NCBI GenBank assembly: GCA_010015745.1
Contig: ML978154.1
Location: 954,668 to 1,018,667, forward strand
Reading direction: 5' to 3'
Length of the DNA stretch: 64,000 nt
Source of the DNA: Setomelanomma holmii
Lineage: Eukaryota > Ascomycota > Dothideomycetes > Pleosporales > Phaeosphaeriaceae
The translations under genes and the position numbers were made by a program. The notes under the pieces were generated by a model. That model had not been told where the DNA came from. It searched no databases and saw only the letters and a list, made by a program, of their open reading frames with translations. This document shows, in pieces, positions 47,001-58,620 of the stretch. Position 1 is the first letter of the stretch. Every line of letters begins with the position of its first letter.

Positions 47001-48809
47001 GGTACGTTCAATTATGTATCCTTTGTCCTCGCCTGTCTTGATCGTGTGCCGTTCTCCGGTCGTTGATGCGCAGGCCGTCCTGAGGAGAGGTCGATTGGTA
47101 GCGCAGGATATGAGCTTCCGCGAGTTGATTTATAAAAAGGTTCGACGCGAGCTGCTGTACTCGAGCAGAATAAATGCTGGTGCGCAAGAGGCGGCGGGGG
47201 CGTGAATGCGGAGGTCGAGCGCGGGTATCGCGGGGCAATATAGTAGATTGCGGGCAAACGGGAGGCGATCTGTTGATGAAATTCAGGGAGCGTGAAGCAA
47301 TGTAGCAGCGTCCAGAAGCGTCTGACGATGCAGTGAATTATTATTGCAGCGCGGGAGTCAATGTTGTGAAGGAGCAGGCATCAAGAGTCGCGAGCTGACG
47401 CTCCAATCGATATGCAGCAAGTGGCGGCTGCCCCGCCAAGGTGCAAGGGTCCTCTGGGGAAGCTCACTCTTCGCTTTTCACTCTCTTGCATAGCCCACCG
47501 TCTGGAAACGTCAATGTCGTCCATCATGCGCAGACACTGGTCGCCTTGTCGACGTTCGGGTGTATTGGTGCCAGCTCACAGACAGTCTCCTTCCAAGCAA
47601 TTTCCGCGTGCGGCGCCTGGCTTTTTGCGCGTCAATACAACTTCGACTGAGATGCAGCTCAACGATCCAGAATATGACCACTGCGGTACTATCGACTGGG
47701 TTGCGTTCGGATGGCCGTGTGTGAATGAGACTCCTTGAGAGAATGCCTTCATTCCACTACTATCCATAAACGGCAATTTTCTATCGAAGTAACCTCGGCT
47801 TGCGATCTTCGATGGCGTGTGGACCCTGAAGCGGAACCACCACTACTTTGATCGTCTCACAACTAAGGAGATACGTCTGCAGTACCTGGAAGGAGCGCTC
47901 CGGCAGTCTACAACATGGGTCAGCGCAAGGCGTTCCAAGCCAAGTTTGTCGCTAGCCAGAAGCTACTTTCGAGCTAGGGATCCTGGACCTAAAAACCTTC
48001 GCCGACCGCAAATGCGCTGCCGCATACCAAAGGGTTGGGCTGCAGCCATAAAGCACGAGTTTGCGAAACAGGCGTAGACGTAACCAATGAGCCACTTCTT
48101 CTCGACCGCGTGACTAATCTTTCTTCTGCTTATCTTTGCAAAAGACTGCACCAGATGCCGTCTCACCGGCATGCACAGAAAGCTTGTCGCTGTGGCTGCC
48201 TCGCTTGTCTGTAGCCTCTCTTCTCATTCGCCTACTTATACCAGGTCTCGCTCCCAGATGGTGACATGACGCCTCTATGAGATTCTTCTGCAGCTCTATG
48301 GCGATTCTGTCGGACGAGTCAGCACCCTGGCTCGCGATCCATACTTTCTAGGATCTGCCTTCAAGACCGCCCACCACTAATGAGAACAATTTGCGAAGCG
48401 TTGAGCGTACCACCTAGCGTGCGTCCTTCGGTTCAAATGGGGCTTCAGTGTATACTGCCCTACTATTCCAAGCTTAAGCCCGACCGAAAGCAACAAGCAA
48501 AGGAGACTAGACCCTCCTGGTACTCTACTTGACCAGGCCGATGCACGGCGATCACCCGCTCTATGTCTACGCGAGCTGTCGGAAAAGAAGCTAATATCCC
48601 CGCCGGTGGACGGCGATATCATGTCAAATCTTCTAGCCCGCTACAGCGACTTGGAGGCTTGCTGCACCCACAAGTTCAGGAAGGCTCAGCCGATCGGCGG
48701 CCACCGTCCATAAGTATGGCGAATGCGCCCTGACAGTGTGGGCTGGCACTGAGTGACCTGAAATACTAAAAGGCGACGCTTGTGGGGACCCTCGATATGC
48801 AGTATTAGC
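47001..48809. other. Gene-poor spacer with possible coding scraps
   Basis: No complete gene is seen. Protein-like scraps occur on the + strand: MQLNDPEYDHCGTIDWVAFG (about 47651-47710) and TLKRNHHYFDRLTTKEIRLQ (about 47822-47881). I recognise no family, and no exon joins link them. A 21-nt exact match to the kelch gene lies at 47057-47077. Confidence 0.35.
47057..47077 (+). repeat. 21-nt exact copy of a kelch-gene segment
   Basis: The segment is identical over 21 nt to 48889-48909, the codons VVDAQA and flanks at the signal-peptide end of the kelch gene. Twelve bases further on, GGTCGATTGGTAG also occurs in the kelch gene at about 49867-49879. Confidence 0.75.
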
Positions 48810-50969
48810 ATGGCTACCCAGGGTTCGAGACCATTACAACAATTTCAAGCGGGCCTTCTGGGTCTTGCTCTATTCTGCTGGTCATCGACGGTCGTTGATG
48901 CGCAGGCCGCGAAGAGCTTCCGCCTTAACCCTTTGACAAACTTCTGTTCGAGGTGGTGTAAGTTCAAGCTTTCCCAATGAACTATTCATGCATAACACAG
49001 CGCAAACTTGCTCTTTCCTTGTTTCAATCCATGCATGGCTTTTCGTCTCAGCGTCTCCTGACCACTTGACCGTAGGGGCGCAATCAGTCGTGAAGAATGA
49101 TATGCCGTATATCGACAGTGGTGTGCAAAAATGGTAAGCAAAATCTTGTCTGCATCGCAAGTGAAACATGGCTGACTTCGTACACCAACCTTCAGGAATG
49201 GTACAGATATTACTATGCCCATTCTGGGCATCAATAGTTATATGATAACAATACCGTTCAACTTCACATGGGACTGGAAGACGAACATCATCTTCAATGC
49301 GCAAGCCAAAAATTTCACCAATCCGACAACGGGCACCCTGCCACCAAGCCAGATCCGTGGTCACATGTTCCATGGGCCGGCTAGTCAACCCGGCGTTTAT
49401 GTATACGGTGGTACGACCTGCATGGGTAATCAGTCTTTCGAAGCATAGACATGGCCAGACTCGTCCGCGTATCCTCTCTGGTCTTATACGTATGGCCCAA
49501 ACTATCCTTGGGGTCAATATGCTCTGTCAACGCCGTGGATGCCCAATCATGGAGCTGCGGCCGAAGCGATCGACCAAGGTCTGGCATTCTATCTTAATGG
49601 ATAGATAGATAGATTGGGGCACGTCTTCAAAGACTTGCGATACTTTCAACACTGAGGACCTATACGTACCCCTGCAGGGCATGGTCGTGATAGACCTCAC
49701 CACGCAATCATCGCGGAACATATCGACCACTCAGCTCTGAGATGGAGCGCCACGAGTAGGAGGGAGCATGGAGTACATTTCCATCAGTGGGTGATATGGG
49801 CGCACTTGTTGCTCTTGTCGGTCAGATACAGCCAAACCTCACAGGGTTGTATACGAACCACAGCGAGGGTCGATTGGTAGGTCAAGCAACCTCCGGTGAG
49901 TCATCGGGTATTGACTCATGCACAGATTGATTTCTCCATGGTGGATGTGTTTGACATCGAGTCATACTTGAATGAGCCCTCGAGCAATGGATCGTGGTAC
50001 TCGCAGAACACAACTGGAGACGTACCAGCGCCGCGCATCGACTTCTGCACAGTCGCCATTTCCACACCCGACAACTCAAGCCACCATATTTATTTGTATG
50101 GTGGCATTGACCCTATCACTGGAACAGAGTACGACGATGTATTGATCCTCACCTTACCCTCGTTCACATGGACAAACGTCTGGCCCATCGGCGAGGCACC
50201 ACGTTGGGGTCATAATTGCCATGTTGCTGGGAGGCGGCAGATGATCACGGTCGGAGGGAATATCACCAACGGTCTAGAGTGTGACTGGGAGGTCAAAGGC
50301 GTAGCGGTTTGGGAGCTGAGCACCTTGACCTGGGGCAGCGTCTTCATGTCAAATTTGTCCAACTTCCAAGTCCCGCAGAAAGTTCTTACATTGACCAACG
50401 GTACGGTTAATGGGAGCGCAACCGTCAAGGACCCTACGCTCGCCTGGACGGATCCAGGCCTCGAGACAGTCTTCGCTACACGACGAAAGAACACGCTGAC
50501 CGGGGGGACGAAGAAGCACAACACAGGCGCCATTGCCGGAGGCGTCGTAGGCGGCATCGCAGGCCTCGCTCTCATTGCAGCTCTAGGCTTCTTCCTCTTG
50601 CGCCGTCACCGCAGAAAACACGGACCTCATGAACTGCACAATACTTCGGCCGCGCGCCACCGCGAACTCGGCAACGAGAAGAGCAAGTACGAACTGCCCG
50701 CCGTCAATCAAGACGACCCTGCTGAGCTCATTGGCAACGAGCTTCGAGAACTCGAGTCGCCGCGCGATGCTGTTGAAGCCGATCCCATGTCAGCAACTGG
50801 CAGAGCAGAGCTTTCTAGCACGACGATGTCGCCTGGGGCTTTACATGGCGTGCCTACGGTGAGGACGCCGGGGGATGATTTGCCGGAGCCGCCGTTGCAT
50901 GTGCCACGGGGTGAGGAGGCCGAGTCAGGAGAGAGAGGCTGCTGGTGGAAAGGGAGAAGAGGGTACTGA
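48810..50969 (+). pseudogene. Kelch-type single-pass surface protein, 5' half ruined
   Basis: The signal peptide (QFQAGLLGLALFCWSSTVVDAQA) is in exon 1, 48810-48957. Introns at 48958-49075 and 49134-49195 lead to the ectodomain (MPYIDSGVQKWNGTD, ILGINSYMITIPFNFTWDW, GVYVYGGTTCMG). The frame is then broken by TAG 49446, TAG 49602 inside a GATA repeat, a frame change, TGA 49738, TGA 49792 and another frame change before 49896. From 49896 to 50969 the frame is open: kelch-like blades (HHIYLYGGIDPITGTEYDDV, PRWGHNCHVAGRRQMITVGG), N-glycosylation sites, a Gly/Ala-rich TM (GAIAGGVVGGIAGLALIAAL) with RRHRRK, and a Ser/Glu/Pro-rich cytoplasmic tail. Intact members are common ascomycete wall or surface proteins of unknown function. 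Confidence 0.8.
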
Positions 50970-51846
50970 GCACGAGGAGCATGAGATGGGAATGGCGTCT
51001 GGCGTCGATGGAAGATGGCAAGAACGAAAGAGGTGGGACGGCAGCAAGCAAGGATGAAGAATGAGTAAACACACAACACTTGGGACATTTCATGAGTTAT
51101 GACAGTATGACCCAAAAAATCAGCAGAGCCGGATATGTGCAGTTGGCTTTCAAAATAATCTGCAATTAGCATTGGTGTCTAGCAGCACCGTCGTTGTATC
51201 TCCAGGCACACGGCAGGAATCGCGTTAGCTATACTTTTGCACGACTGCGGCATCGCATGACGTCTCACGTGGCGGTGCTCGAACCCAAAACTTCGGGGAA
51301 TATCACAAATGACGTGGTCTTGTGCAATGAAGTTGTCAGCATCCACCTCACAGCTGTCGTGTGCGTTCAGCTCTAGCTCGCTAGGCGGAGCTCGGCATGG
51401 AGCCGTCCGTTTCTGGCCTCGTCGCCGTCGCAGGGGGGAGGCGGTGGATGGGTGGTAGGTTGTTCTTGATGGGGAGAGTAGAGGATTGTAGTCTGACCTC
51501 GCGGGCAGCTATGCGCAGACTAGCAATGTTCTAGAGAGTTGACCTTGAGGCTGTCGTGTGCCCAGTCTAATTCGCGAGGCGGACCTTGAGCCGCTGTCAG
51601 GACTCAACGCCACTGCCGCATGCACCTTTGTCAGGCAACACCAGTGCGGCCGTCTTGATGACCCTGCTACGGCCTTGACGTCCCTCGCCAATCTGCCTGA
51701 CCTCATAAAGGCGTCTTGCCCCGATCGCCCTCGCTGCCGCCTCGACGTCTGCTCCTACCCGTGTGCGACTCCGACCTCGACCTCGAGCCTCCCTTACATC
51801 ACTCCCGCGGCGTTGCACGGCACCCCACACCGTCTCTCACAGAACG
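50970..51846. other. Intergenic and TLC-gene 5' flank
   Basis: The + strand frame of the TLC gene stays open upstream to 51763, but the region is Arg/Ser/Pro-rich and leader-like. No other gene is seen. Confidence 0.45.
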
Positions 51847-53072
51847 ATGCACGACCCGTTTCCGCTGCCACGGCCGACGGTGCTCGTCCCGTATGTCGAG
51901 AAGCTCGCGGGTGCGCTTCATATGAAGACGCTGCCGCTACATTACCACGAAGTAGCAGTCGCCTACGCCATCTACCACATTACCAACAAATACGTCTCGC
52001 CCGCCTTCTCGCGCTACTTCTTCCCGCGGATATACCCCACCTTCAATGTGCGCACGAAGCTGAACTGGGATGTGCACATCGTGTCGTTCGTGCAGAGCGT
52101 GCTCATCTGCGGGCTGGCACTATGGGTCATGTGGGCGGACACGGAACGGCGTGAGATGGACACCAAGGAACGCGTGCATGGCTATACTGGTGCCTCAGGG
52201 TTGATTCAGGCCTTTGCTGGAGGGTACTTTTTGTGGGATCTGGTCATCACGGCGCAGCACATCAAGATCTTTGGGGTTGGCATGCTGTTCCATGCCATTT
52301 CAGCGCTCTGTGTCTTCTCGCTGGGCTTCGTAAGTGCAATCATGCTTCAGCGAGCATGTGTGAGGTATAGTATTGACTGTGATTACAGCGACCTTTTGTC
52401 AACTTCTACGCGCCCACCTTTATCCTGTACGAGCTCTCGTCTCCGTTCCTCAACATTCATTGGTTCTGCGACAAGCTCAACATGACTGGATCGACCCTCC
52501 AATTCGTCAACGGCATCTTCCTCCTCTTCACCTTCTTCTCGTGCCGCCTATGCTGGGGAACGTACAACTCCTTCCTCGTATTCGCAGATGTGTTCCGTGC
52601 CTACAAGGCCGGTGCCGTCAGCCTCTCCGACCCCGAGACCGGCAAGTTGAGCAGCAACACGACGCTTGGCAACGCAGGCTTCAAGCACGACGTCCTCCAA
52701 TTCGCAGACGGTCAGACCGTCCCCCTCTGGCTCGCAGCCGCATACCTAGCCTCCAACCTCATTCTGAACGGCCTGAACTGGTTCTGGTTCGGCAAAATGA
52801 TCGAGACCCTGCGCAAGCGCTTCGACCCACCGCTCGGAACGCGGAGGCCAGAGGTCAAGGAGCCATTGGCAGTGCCCGAGGATGAGCAAGTGCTGATTGA
52901 GGGTATTCATGTTGGAACTCCTGCGGCTATCGAGGCTGACACTGTGGAAGATTATCTACGTGCAGGGACGGGCACGATGCCGGTGACAATGGAGAAGACG
53001 AAGAGTGGGGGGCATCTGGAGGTTTCGGCGAGTGAGGTCAGGAGTCGGACGAGTACGAGGCGGAGAGGGTAG
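51847..53072 (+). CDS. TLC-domain (TRAM/LAG1/CLN8) membrane protein
   Basis: Exon 1 is 51847-52329, the intron 52330-52388 (59 nt) and exon 2 52389-53072, giving 389 residues. Six to seven TM helices carry the TLC pattern: NTKL/VRTKLNWDVHIVSFVQS after TM1, then GYTGASGLIQAFAGGYFLWD, LLFHAISAL-type HAISALCVFSLG, and NFYAPTFILYELSSPFLNIH with the E-x-S-x-P-F/N motif of the TMEM56/TLCD4 branch. The C-terminal 90 residues are hydrophilic. The absence of the ceramide-synthase Lag1 double-His motif argues against ceramide synthase. The likely role is lipid sensing or trafficking in the ER (inference). Start 51847 gives a short N-terminus before TM1. The gene is intact. Confidence 0.85.
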
Positions 53073-53857
53073 AGTGTCGAGGACTGGGGCGTAAGAGCGG
53101 GTTACACTTGCTACATGTTCAAGCATAGATGTTGGGGTTGAGATTATTGAGTAATGTATACTGTTGTTGGTGGTTGGCCAATTGTCCTTGAGCCGGCCAT
53201 TGTCTCGACCTGTCGGCATATCCCTTGAAGTCGGCACAACACAAGCTGTGCCTACACTGCCGCCAACAATACCGCGCATACCACTAATCCCACGCAACGT
53301 CACTCCATCGGAGTCTCCGACAGCTCCACCCATTTTCCAACCTGCGTAAGGCTATAACAGGTCTCATATGACCTCCGCTCTCCACCGCCTGTGCAGCGTC
53401 GCGCCATCTGAATTCCAGGACATCGGACTCAAGCAGTGTGCGCAACTAGCATGCGAAGGAAGCAATAACGCGGCAATTATGTAAACATTGTAGACCAATG
53501 TTAGCAGAGCCTTCGAGAAGTGTTTCACATGCATAGCCCGGCTAAAAGCCGCTGAGGCGTTGCGCGCGTTGGTGTTGGGACGCTGCAGGTTTCAGGCACT
53601 CAGGCAGGAATCGTTGCCCACTTGGATGCATTGCGACAATCTTAGGAAGAGTATATAGAGGGTCTAGAGGAGAGTCATAATGAGCCTCATACACCATCTT
53701 TTACTTCACTCTCTCTCTCTCTCTCATTCCATTCTATTTATCAGCGCTAGTCGCTCTTTCACACACATATCCCATATCATTTCTTTTCCATTACACCACA
53801 CGTAACGTTGTTATCAACCTTCGAATTCACATCAACTACTTTTTTCAAGTTTCGAAA
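53073..53857. other. Promoter region of the small secreted Cys protein
   Basis: A TATATA (53652-53657) is followed by a (CT)n tract at 53709-53725 and a long C/T/A-rich leader. This strong-promoter style suggests high expression of the gene at 53858. Confidence 0.5.
53652..53657 (+). promoter_or_regulatory. TATA box of the gene at 53858
   Basis: TATATA lies 206 nt upstream of the ATG, followed by a C/T-rich region including a 17-nt (CT)n tract. The long distance implies a 5' UTR of about 170 nt. Confidence 0.5.
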
Positions 53858-54316
53858 ATGCATTTCCAACACCTCCTCGCCATCCTCGCCCTCTCCGCCT
53901 GCACCGCCGCTCGCGTCCTCCACACTCGCCAAGCCAACTCGCAATCCTTCACCGGCGCCTTAGGCGGCATCGCCGCAACCCCCGTTGTCGACTCGGGTGA
54001 CGCAAAGGTAAGTCAAGCCCGGCTCGAGCGCAGCCAAAATGAGACAGATACTGACTTTTGCCCTTCCAATTTCTGTAGCGCCCGTTCTCCGTCAAGGGAG
54101 ACACGTTTGTAAACATTGGTGCCGCGCTGCAACGCAGTTGCGACCAGCAGTTTAACGCGTGTGCCAATGCAGCAAACGGCGGGAATGCAACTTTCAGCAC
54201 GGCGGATTGTACAGCGCAAAAGAGTGAGTCTGCTTCTATTTCCGACTTGGTTCATAGGCTTGGCGTGAAAGCATTGTGCTGATTTGAATGTAGCTCAGTG
54301 TTCGGCCGCAAACTGA
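53858..54316 (+). CDS. Small secreted cysteine protein
   Basis: The three exons are 53858-54007, 54079-54223 and 54294-54316, with introns of 71 and 70 nt, giving 105 residues. The signal peptide is MHFQHLLAILALSACTAARV, with a probable Kex2-type site HTRQ. The mature part has RPFSVKGDTFVNIGAALQRS, CDQQFNACANAANGG, TADCTAQK and a final TQCSAAN. The four Cys sit in a C-x6-C ... C-x5-C layout, seen in a widespread ascomycete small-secreted family without known function. Exon joints are phase-consistent and the gene is intact. Confidence 0.8.
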
Positions 54317-54582
54317 GGATATTCAAAAGACGGGGAAAGCAGATGGGCACAGGTGGTAGAGTGTCGAACGAGCTGAGCGGTGAGAGTTGGGTTTTGCAAA
54401 TGTGATTGGTGAAGGCGAGCGGATTGTTGCCGACGAAGGGGTCAAGTGTGGTATTACTGGGCACATACATCGTCCAGCGTTGCGACAAACCTGCATTTCA
54501 TGTACACGCGCGCAGTACAACAGCACTACATCAATTCACATCCCATCTACATCAAGCAGCCATCACCACTCATTAATGAACA

Positions 54583-54612
54583 CATCATCATCATCATCAT
54601 CATCATCATCAT
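54583..54612. repeat. (ATC)10 microsatellite
   Basis: Ten tandem ATC/CAT units lie between the convergent ends of the small secreted gene (+) and the membrane protein (-). Confidence 0.9.
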
Positions 54613-54644
54613 ACGGTTCTTTCATATCCCTCTCTTGCTTGAAA

Positions 54645-56786
54645 TCAGATATACATCCTTCCCCTCCCCAACCTTCTCACTCTCCCCTCTTCATTTCTCG
54701 CAAACGCAATCGCCCCCACTGGCTCCTGAGCACACACATCCCCAATCCTCACGGGCAAATCACGCAGCAGCGCCGCTCTCTCTAGCCCATGCAACGTCGT
54801 CCCGCCCATGGGCGTCGGCACATACGGATTCAGCAGCGTCAAGCTGGACGCGTACCCAACAATGTCCGGCGCGAGGGTGATGTATTTCAGGACCAGGCCG
54901 GTATACGCGGCGATCAGCAGGACGAGCGAGGATAAAAGGAGGAAAGTGAACCATTTCCAATTCGTCTTGTACACGGGGGAGGAGTGTGTTAGGAACGAAG
55001 CGATGGTGGAGTTGAATGTGACATTGTTGCTTATCCCGACGAGCAGGCCTGTTGTAGTCAGGTTAGCTGGTAACGCGTTTGCGCCTCCAAGCGCTGTCGT
55101 CGCGAATGTGGATTGGTGAAAAGTATTCCACAAGATTGTCAGACGCTGGGAAAACGTGTCAACGTCGAGTTTATACAGCTCCACGTTGGAGTATGTAGCG
55201 CCGATGAAGTTGCTCGGATCGGCCATCCATTTCTCGGCATTGGTGGAGCCACGGGCCGTTGCGCTGCCAACGTTTGTGTTGTCGACGCGCGGGAGGGCGG
55301 ACATAAGATTTGTAAGAATATTGCCGCGCGTGAACATGTCGTTGTCGGCAGTGTAAGCGTCGCCGAGGAGGGGCAGTTTGCGCATCGAGTCGACGCCGCA
55401 GGATGTACCGTTGCAGTTCACTTTTGCTTCGAGGTAGACGTAGTCGACGGTACATGCGGCGATGGACATGTTGGTGTAGTTTTCTGTGTCGTCGACGAGA
55501 GACAAGGACAGGATTGGACGGGGCCAGTCGGTGCTCGAGCCATTTGTTATGCGGGTCTTGTCGGACTTTAGAGTCCAGGTTGAGGTCATGTTGACCCAGA
55601 GCGGGTCATCGGGATCGCCGGAGGTCATGTTGTTGCTGAAACATGTCACATCGAATTGGCGACCTTTGATGCTGAAGTTGCTGACACCCTCTGTAGGCAT
55701 ACCGACTACCGGGACACCGATCAGTGAGCCGTACGTCGCATTCTGACCGTCGTGGCCGATGACGGGCTTCCATTCGCGAGATGTTGCGTTCTCGATGTTC
55801 CGATAAAGAGGCAGCTTCAAATTCCCCCACAAATCCATGGATGTGTCCTGATATTTGGAACTGCTAAGTAGTGCAGCGAGGAAGATTGAGGAGAAAGTTG
55901 CCCTTCCGCTGTTTATCGAGCTGGCTCCTTCGAGTACAGAGTCTCTGGTTGACGCTGGATCCATGAAGCGTACAGCACCAATCGATGAGATATCCTTGTT
56001 CTCTTGGCCCAACAGGCGAAGGGCTGATTGACCACCCAAGGGTGACAGCAGCCACACAAGAACAGAAAGCAGGCCAACAAAGGACCATGAGCGTAACGTT
56101 ATCTGACGCTCGAGTGCGCTGGAGACAGATTGGCACCCCACCAGCTGCTCGAGTCGACCAAGAGTGGTACCTCGCTCGGCAAGATACACTCCCAAATGTC
56201 GGAAGAACCTGCCCATGAGGGCGGCGAAGATGAGCGGGAAAATAGTAGGTGATAAGAGCAGGGTTTCCTCGAGTCTGTCACCGTAATCGGAGACTGCTTG
56301 GCCGTCTATTCGAGCTGCTGTCAGGGCGAGGGCTGCGCTGTATTAGCATATTATTTTGAAGCTTTTTTAAGTTAGGACACGCAATTGTGGCACAGTCCAC
56401 CGCATGCTACAGGAAATCTTTTTAAATGTACATGTCATACAGTGCAGACATTAAACCAACTCACCTACAAACATGATCGGCATCGAAGCCAAAATCGCAT
56501 CGAAAATCATCAACCCAACCCTCAACGGCGTTAAAGTGTTAACCTGCTGCGCCTGGAGAGGCCATTTGTTTTCACGCGGTTGATTCGACTTCGAGGTCGA
56601 GCGGAACAATGGCTTCTTGTCATCGTCGACTTTCGAATCGGTGTTCGAGATGTGGCTTAGTGGATGTCCCGGCGGTGGCGTATACTTGTATGCTCCCGGA
56701 TCGTATCGAGTCTCCAGCTCGATATTATCGAGATGCGCGGGTTGAAAGCCGGGGATGTTGTTCCCTCCTACCGGTTGATAGGCCAT
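54645..56786 (-). CDS. Large glycosylated multi-TM protein, fungal-specific
   Basis: Exon 1 is 56786-56465, the intron 56333-56464 (132 nt) and exon 2 56332-54645, giving about 670 residues. The N-terminus is cytoplasmic and Pro-rich (YTPPPGHPLSHIS). A TM follows (LRVGLMIFDAILASMPIMFV), then a second hydrophobic stretch (TLLLSPTIFPLIFAALMGRF) and a third (WSFVGLLSVLVWLLSPLGG). A long lumenal or extracellular domain (about 350 residues) has many N-x-S/T sites and a few Cys (NCNGTSCG). A last TM (WFTFLLLSSLVLLIAAYTG) and a short tail end it. This layout is that of a large ascomycete family of unknown function. The start could be 56798 (MCDTMAYQ). The gene is intact. Confidence 0.75.
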
Positions 56787-57273
56787 GGTGTCGCACAAAT
56801 CCGAGGCCCAGGCCTACGATCATGTCATTGAGGGTGAAAAGGTGTGGCGGTTGGAGATGTACGAAGACGAAGATGCGAAACATGGGGAAATTGTAGAAAA
56901 AGTACCCGAGCGTCGCCCTAAGTCGCGTCGACATCACGCTATCAGCCTCAGATCGACATTGCGCGACGCAAGGCTGGAGGCGAATGTAAGCCGGTGAGAA
57001 CATCGCCCGTTGTTAGGCAGACAGCGTATGAGCGAATGCGCGTCTCGGGACTGCTCGGCGCACGCTGACATCGACGTAGATCCTCTCCTTTACGCTTCGT
57101 CTGCCTGTAAGATGTTGCGTGTCGCACTGAGCATGCATGTGAGATGCTGGATGGAATGAGTGGAAGTGGAGATCGCCCGGAAATAGAACGCAGTCTTCAA
57201 CATGACGTTAGCTCCTGCCATAAGCGCCTGCACTACCGCTAAATACCACTTTACCAGCGCCCGTTACACTGGT
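56787..57273. other. Intergenic, no gene seen
   Basis: This spacer lies between two minus-strand genes. Only short frames are seen. Confidence 0.4.
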
Positions 57274-58116
57274 CTACCAGTATTTGTCAGTAATGAGCCT
57301 CAAGTTCTCATCTGAGAAGTCCCTAACGCCCCGCTCTTCTGTCCTCGTGCGCGTCCTGAGCGTCTTTTCGATCTCGCCTGTCTTCGGGTTCAGGCCTTCA
57401 TGCTCAAAGTGCTCCCTCTTCATTAGGCACCCTTCAATTGCCCATCTCGGCACGGCGTCCTCGTATATTACACCCTTCTCTTCCTTCATCATCGCTATCA
57501 ACTCGCCTGTCCGCTTGCCATGCATCTGCTTCGTCGAGTACGTTGTTCTCGCAAAGGCGCCCACTGCGTTTCGCACAGCATCATTCCGGCATCTCCAGAT
57601 GAGACAATTCAGCGCTTCCTCGACTGAGGGGACAGCGAATAATCGCGCATCGAAATGCGCTGTTCCGAGTTTCGCGTATGCAGAGTCCTTAATTCTGGGT
57701 TCAGACTGTTTGTCCAAGCATTTCGCAAGGTTTCGATTGAAGCTCACGGAACAACAACTCGCAGCCAGACTCGACAGCTTTTGTATCCGCTCGCTGAAGC
57801 TCTGCACACCAGCCGGAAAAACAAGCGTGATCTCGTCAGACTGCGTATACGCGACTGTGGCTTGGGGGAAGAAATGCAGCAGATCTGCGCAAGCCGCGAT
57901 CATCGCATCGTGTATGCGCTGGTCGAAAGGCCGACGAAAAGAAGATGTGAAGCGCGAGAAGGCGTGGCCGTCTAGACGAAGTACAATCGGTGAGTCGAGA
58001 GGTAAAGTGTAGTCGTGCGCCGTCTCGTATTGCTTCATGCGATCTGCAAGGGGCGTGCGTTTGTCATCCGGGGTAGGCATTATGTCATCCGGTTGAGGCT
58101 GAGTAGATTGATCCAT
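57274..58116 (-). CDS. Thg1-like tRNA-His guanylyltransferase family protein
   Basis: A single exon of 280 residues. The N-terminal 20 residues are polar, then ADRMKQYETAHDYTLPLDSP leads into the palm-domain motif IVLRLDGHAFSRFTSSF (metal-binding Asp) and the second carboxylate motif VAYTQSDEITLVFP. SFNRNLAKCLDKQSE, HFDARLFAVPSVEEALN, IWRCRNDAVRNAVGAFAR and MHGKRTGELIAMM follow. The enzyme adds nucleotides in the 3'-5' direction to the 5' end of tRNA. The sequence (Y-T-Q-S-D-E, D-A-R-L-F) reads closer to the Thg1-like (TLP) branch known mainly from bacteria and archaea than to yeast THG1, so tRNA repair is as likely as G-1 addition. The gene is intact. Confidence 0.85.
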   Translation of the reverse strand: MDQSTQPQPDDIMPTPDDKRTPLADRMKQYETAHDYTLPLDSPIVLRLDGHAFSRFTSSFRRPFDQRIHDAMIAACADLLHFFPQATVAYTQSDEITLVFPAGVQSFSERIQKLSSLAASCCSVSFNRNLAKCLDKQSEPRIKDSAYAKLGTAHFDARLFAVPSVEEALNCLIWRCRNDAVRNAVGAFARTTYSTKQMHGKRTGELIAMMKEEKGVIYEDAVPRWAIEGCLMKREHFEHEGLNPKTGEIEKTLRTRTRTEERGVRDFSDENLRLITDKYW

Positions 58117-58620
58117 GGGGGCGCGGGATGCTCAGATCATCGGACTTGTTGATATGGTGTTTGTTCGAAGGCGAGCGACTTGGACATAGTAGAGGATGAA
58201 GGCATGGGTGACTCATCAAGCTCACGTGCATTTACCGATCAGCATCACTGCTTCTACGCCACGAGGAGTCATGCGCACGTGAACTGGTGTTTCTACATCT
58301 GCTGTGGGATACTGCTGAAGGCTTGCAAGCATTTCACTGGGCTGTAGAGGATTTGGTGAGGTATGGAAAGCTTTTAAGCTGATGTGTCCTGTACGCAATG
58401 CACTCTCTCAAGCAGCGTGTATACTATCGTGATGTACCCAAAAGTGTGCGCCGTGCATGACGCACTAAACCGTCCTAGCCAAGAAAGTAAGGATATGTGT
58501 ACATCAGTGGCACAAAATTGCGTCCCGTCTGATGTTCAATGAGCAGGAACCCAACATTGAACATCAAAGTAGAGACGGTGAACGTGCCTAATGACAGTTC
58601 CGTCTCATACCGCATTGCCC
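58117..58620. other. Intergenic, no gene seen
   Basis: This lies upstream of the Thg1-like gene and downstream of the coiled-coil pseudogene. I see no feature. Confidence 0.4.

Noticed and set aside
48410..48450. tRNA-like GGTTCAAAT box
   Set aside because: No acceptor stem, anticodon arm or matching A box nearby.
54446..54880. 144-codon + strand frame with an Ile run
   Set aside because: The Ile run is the ATC microsatellite and the rest is antisense to the membrane protein gene.
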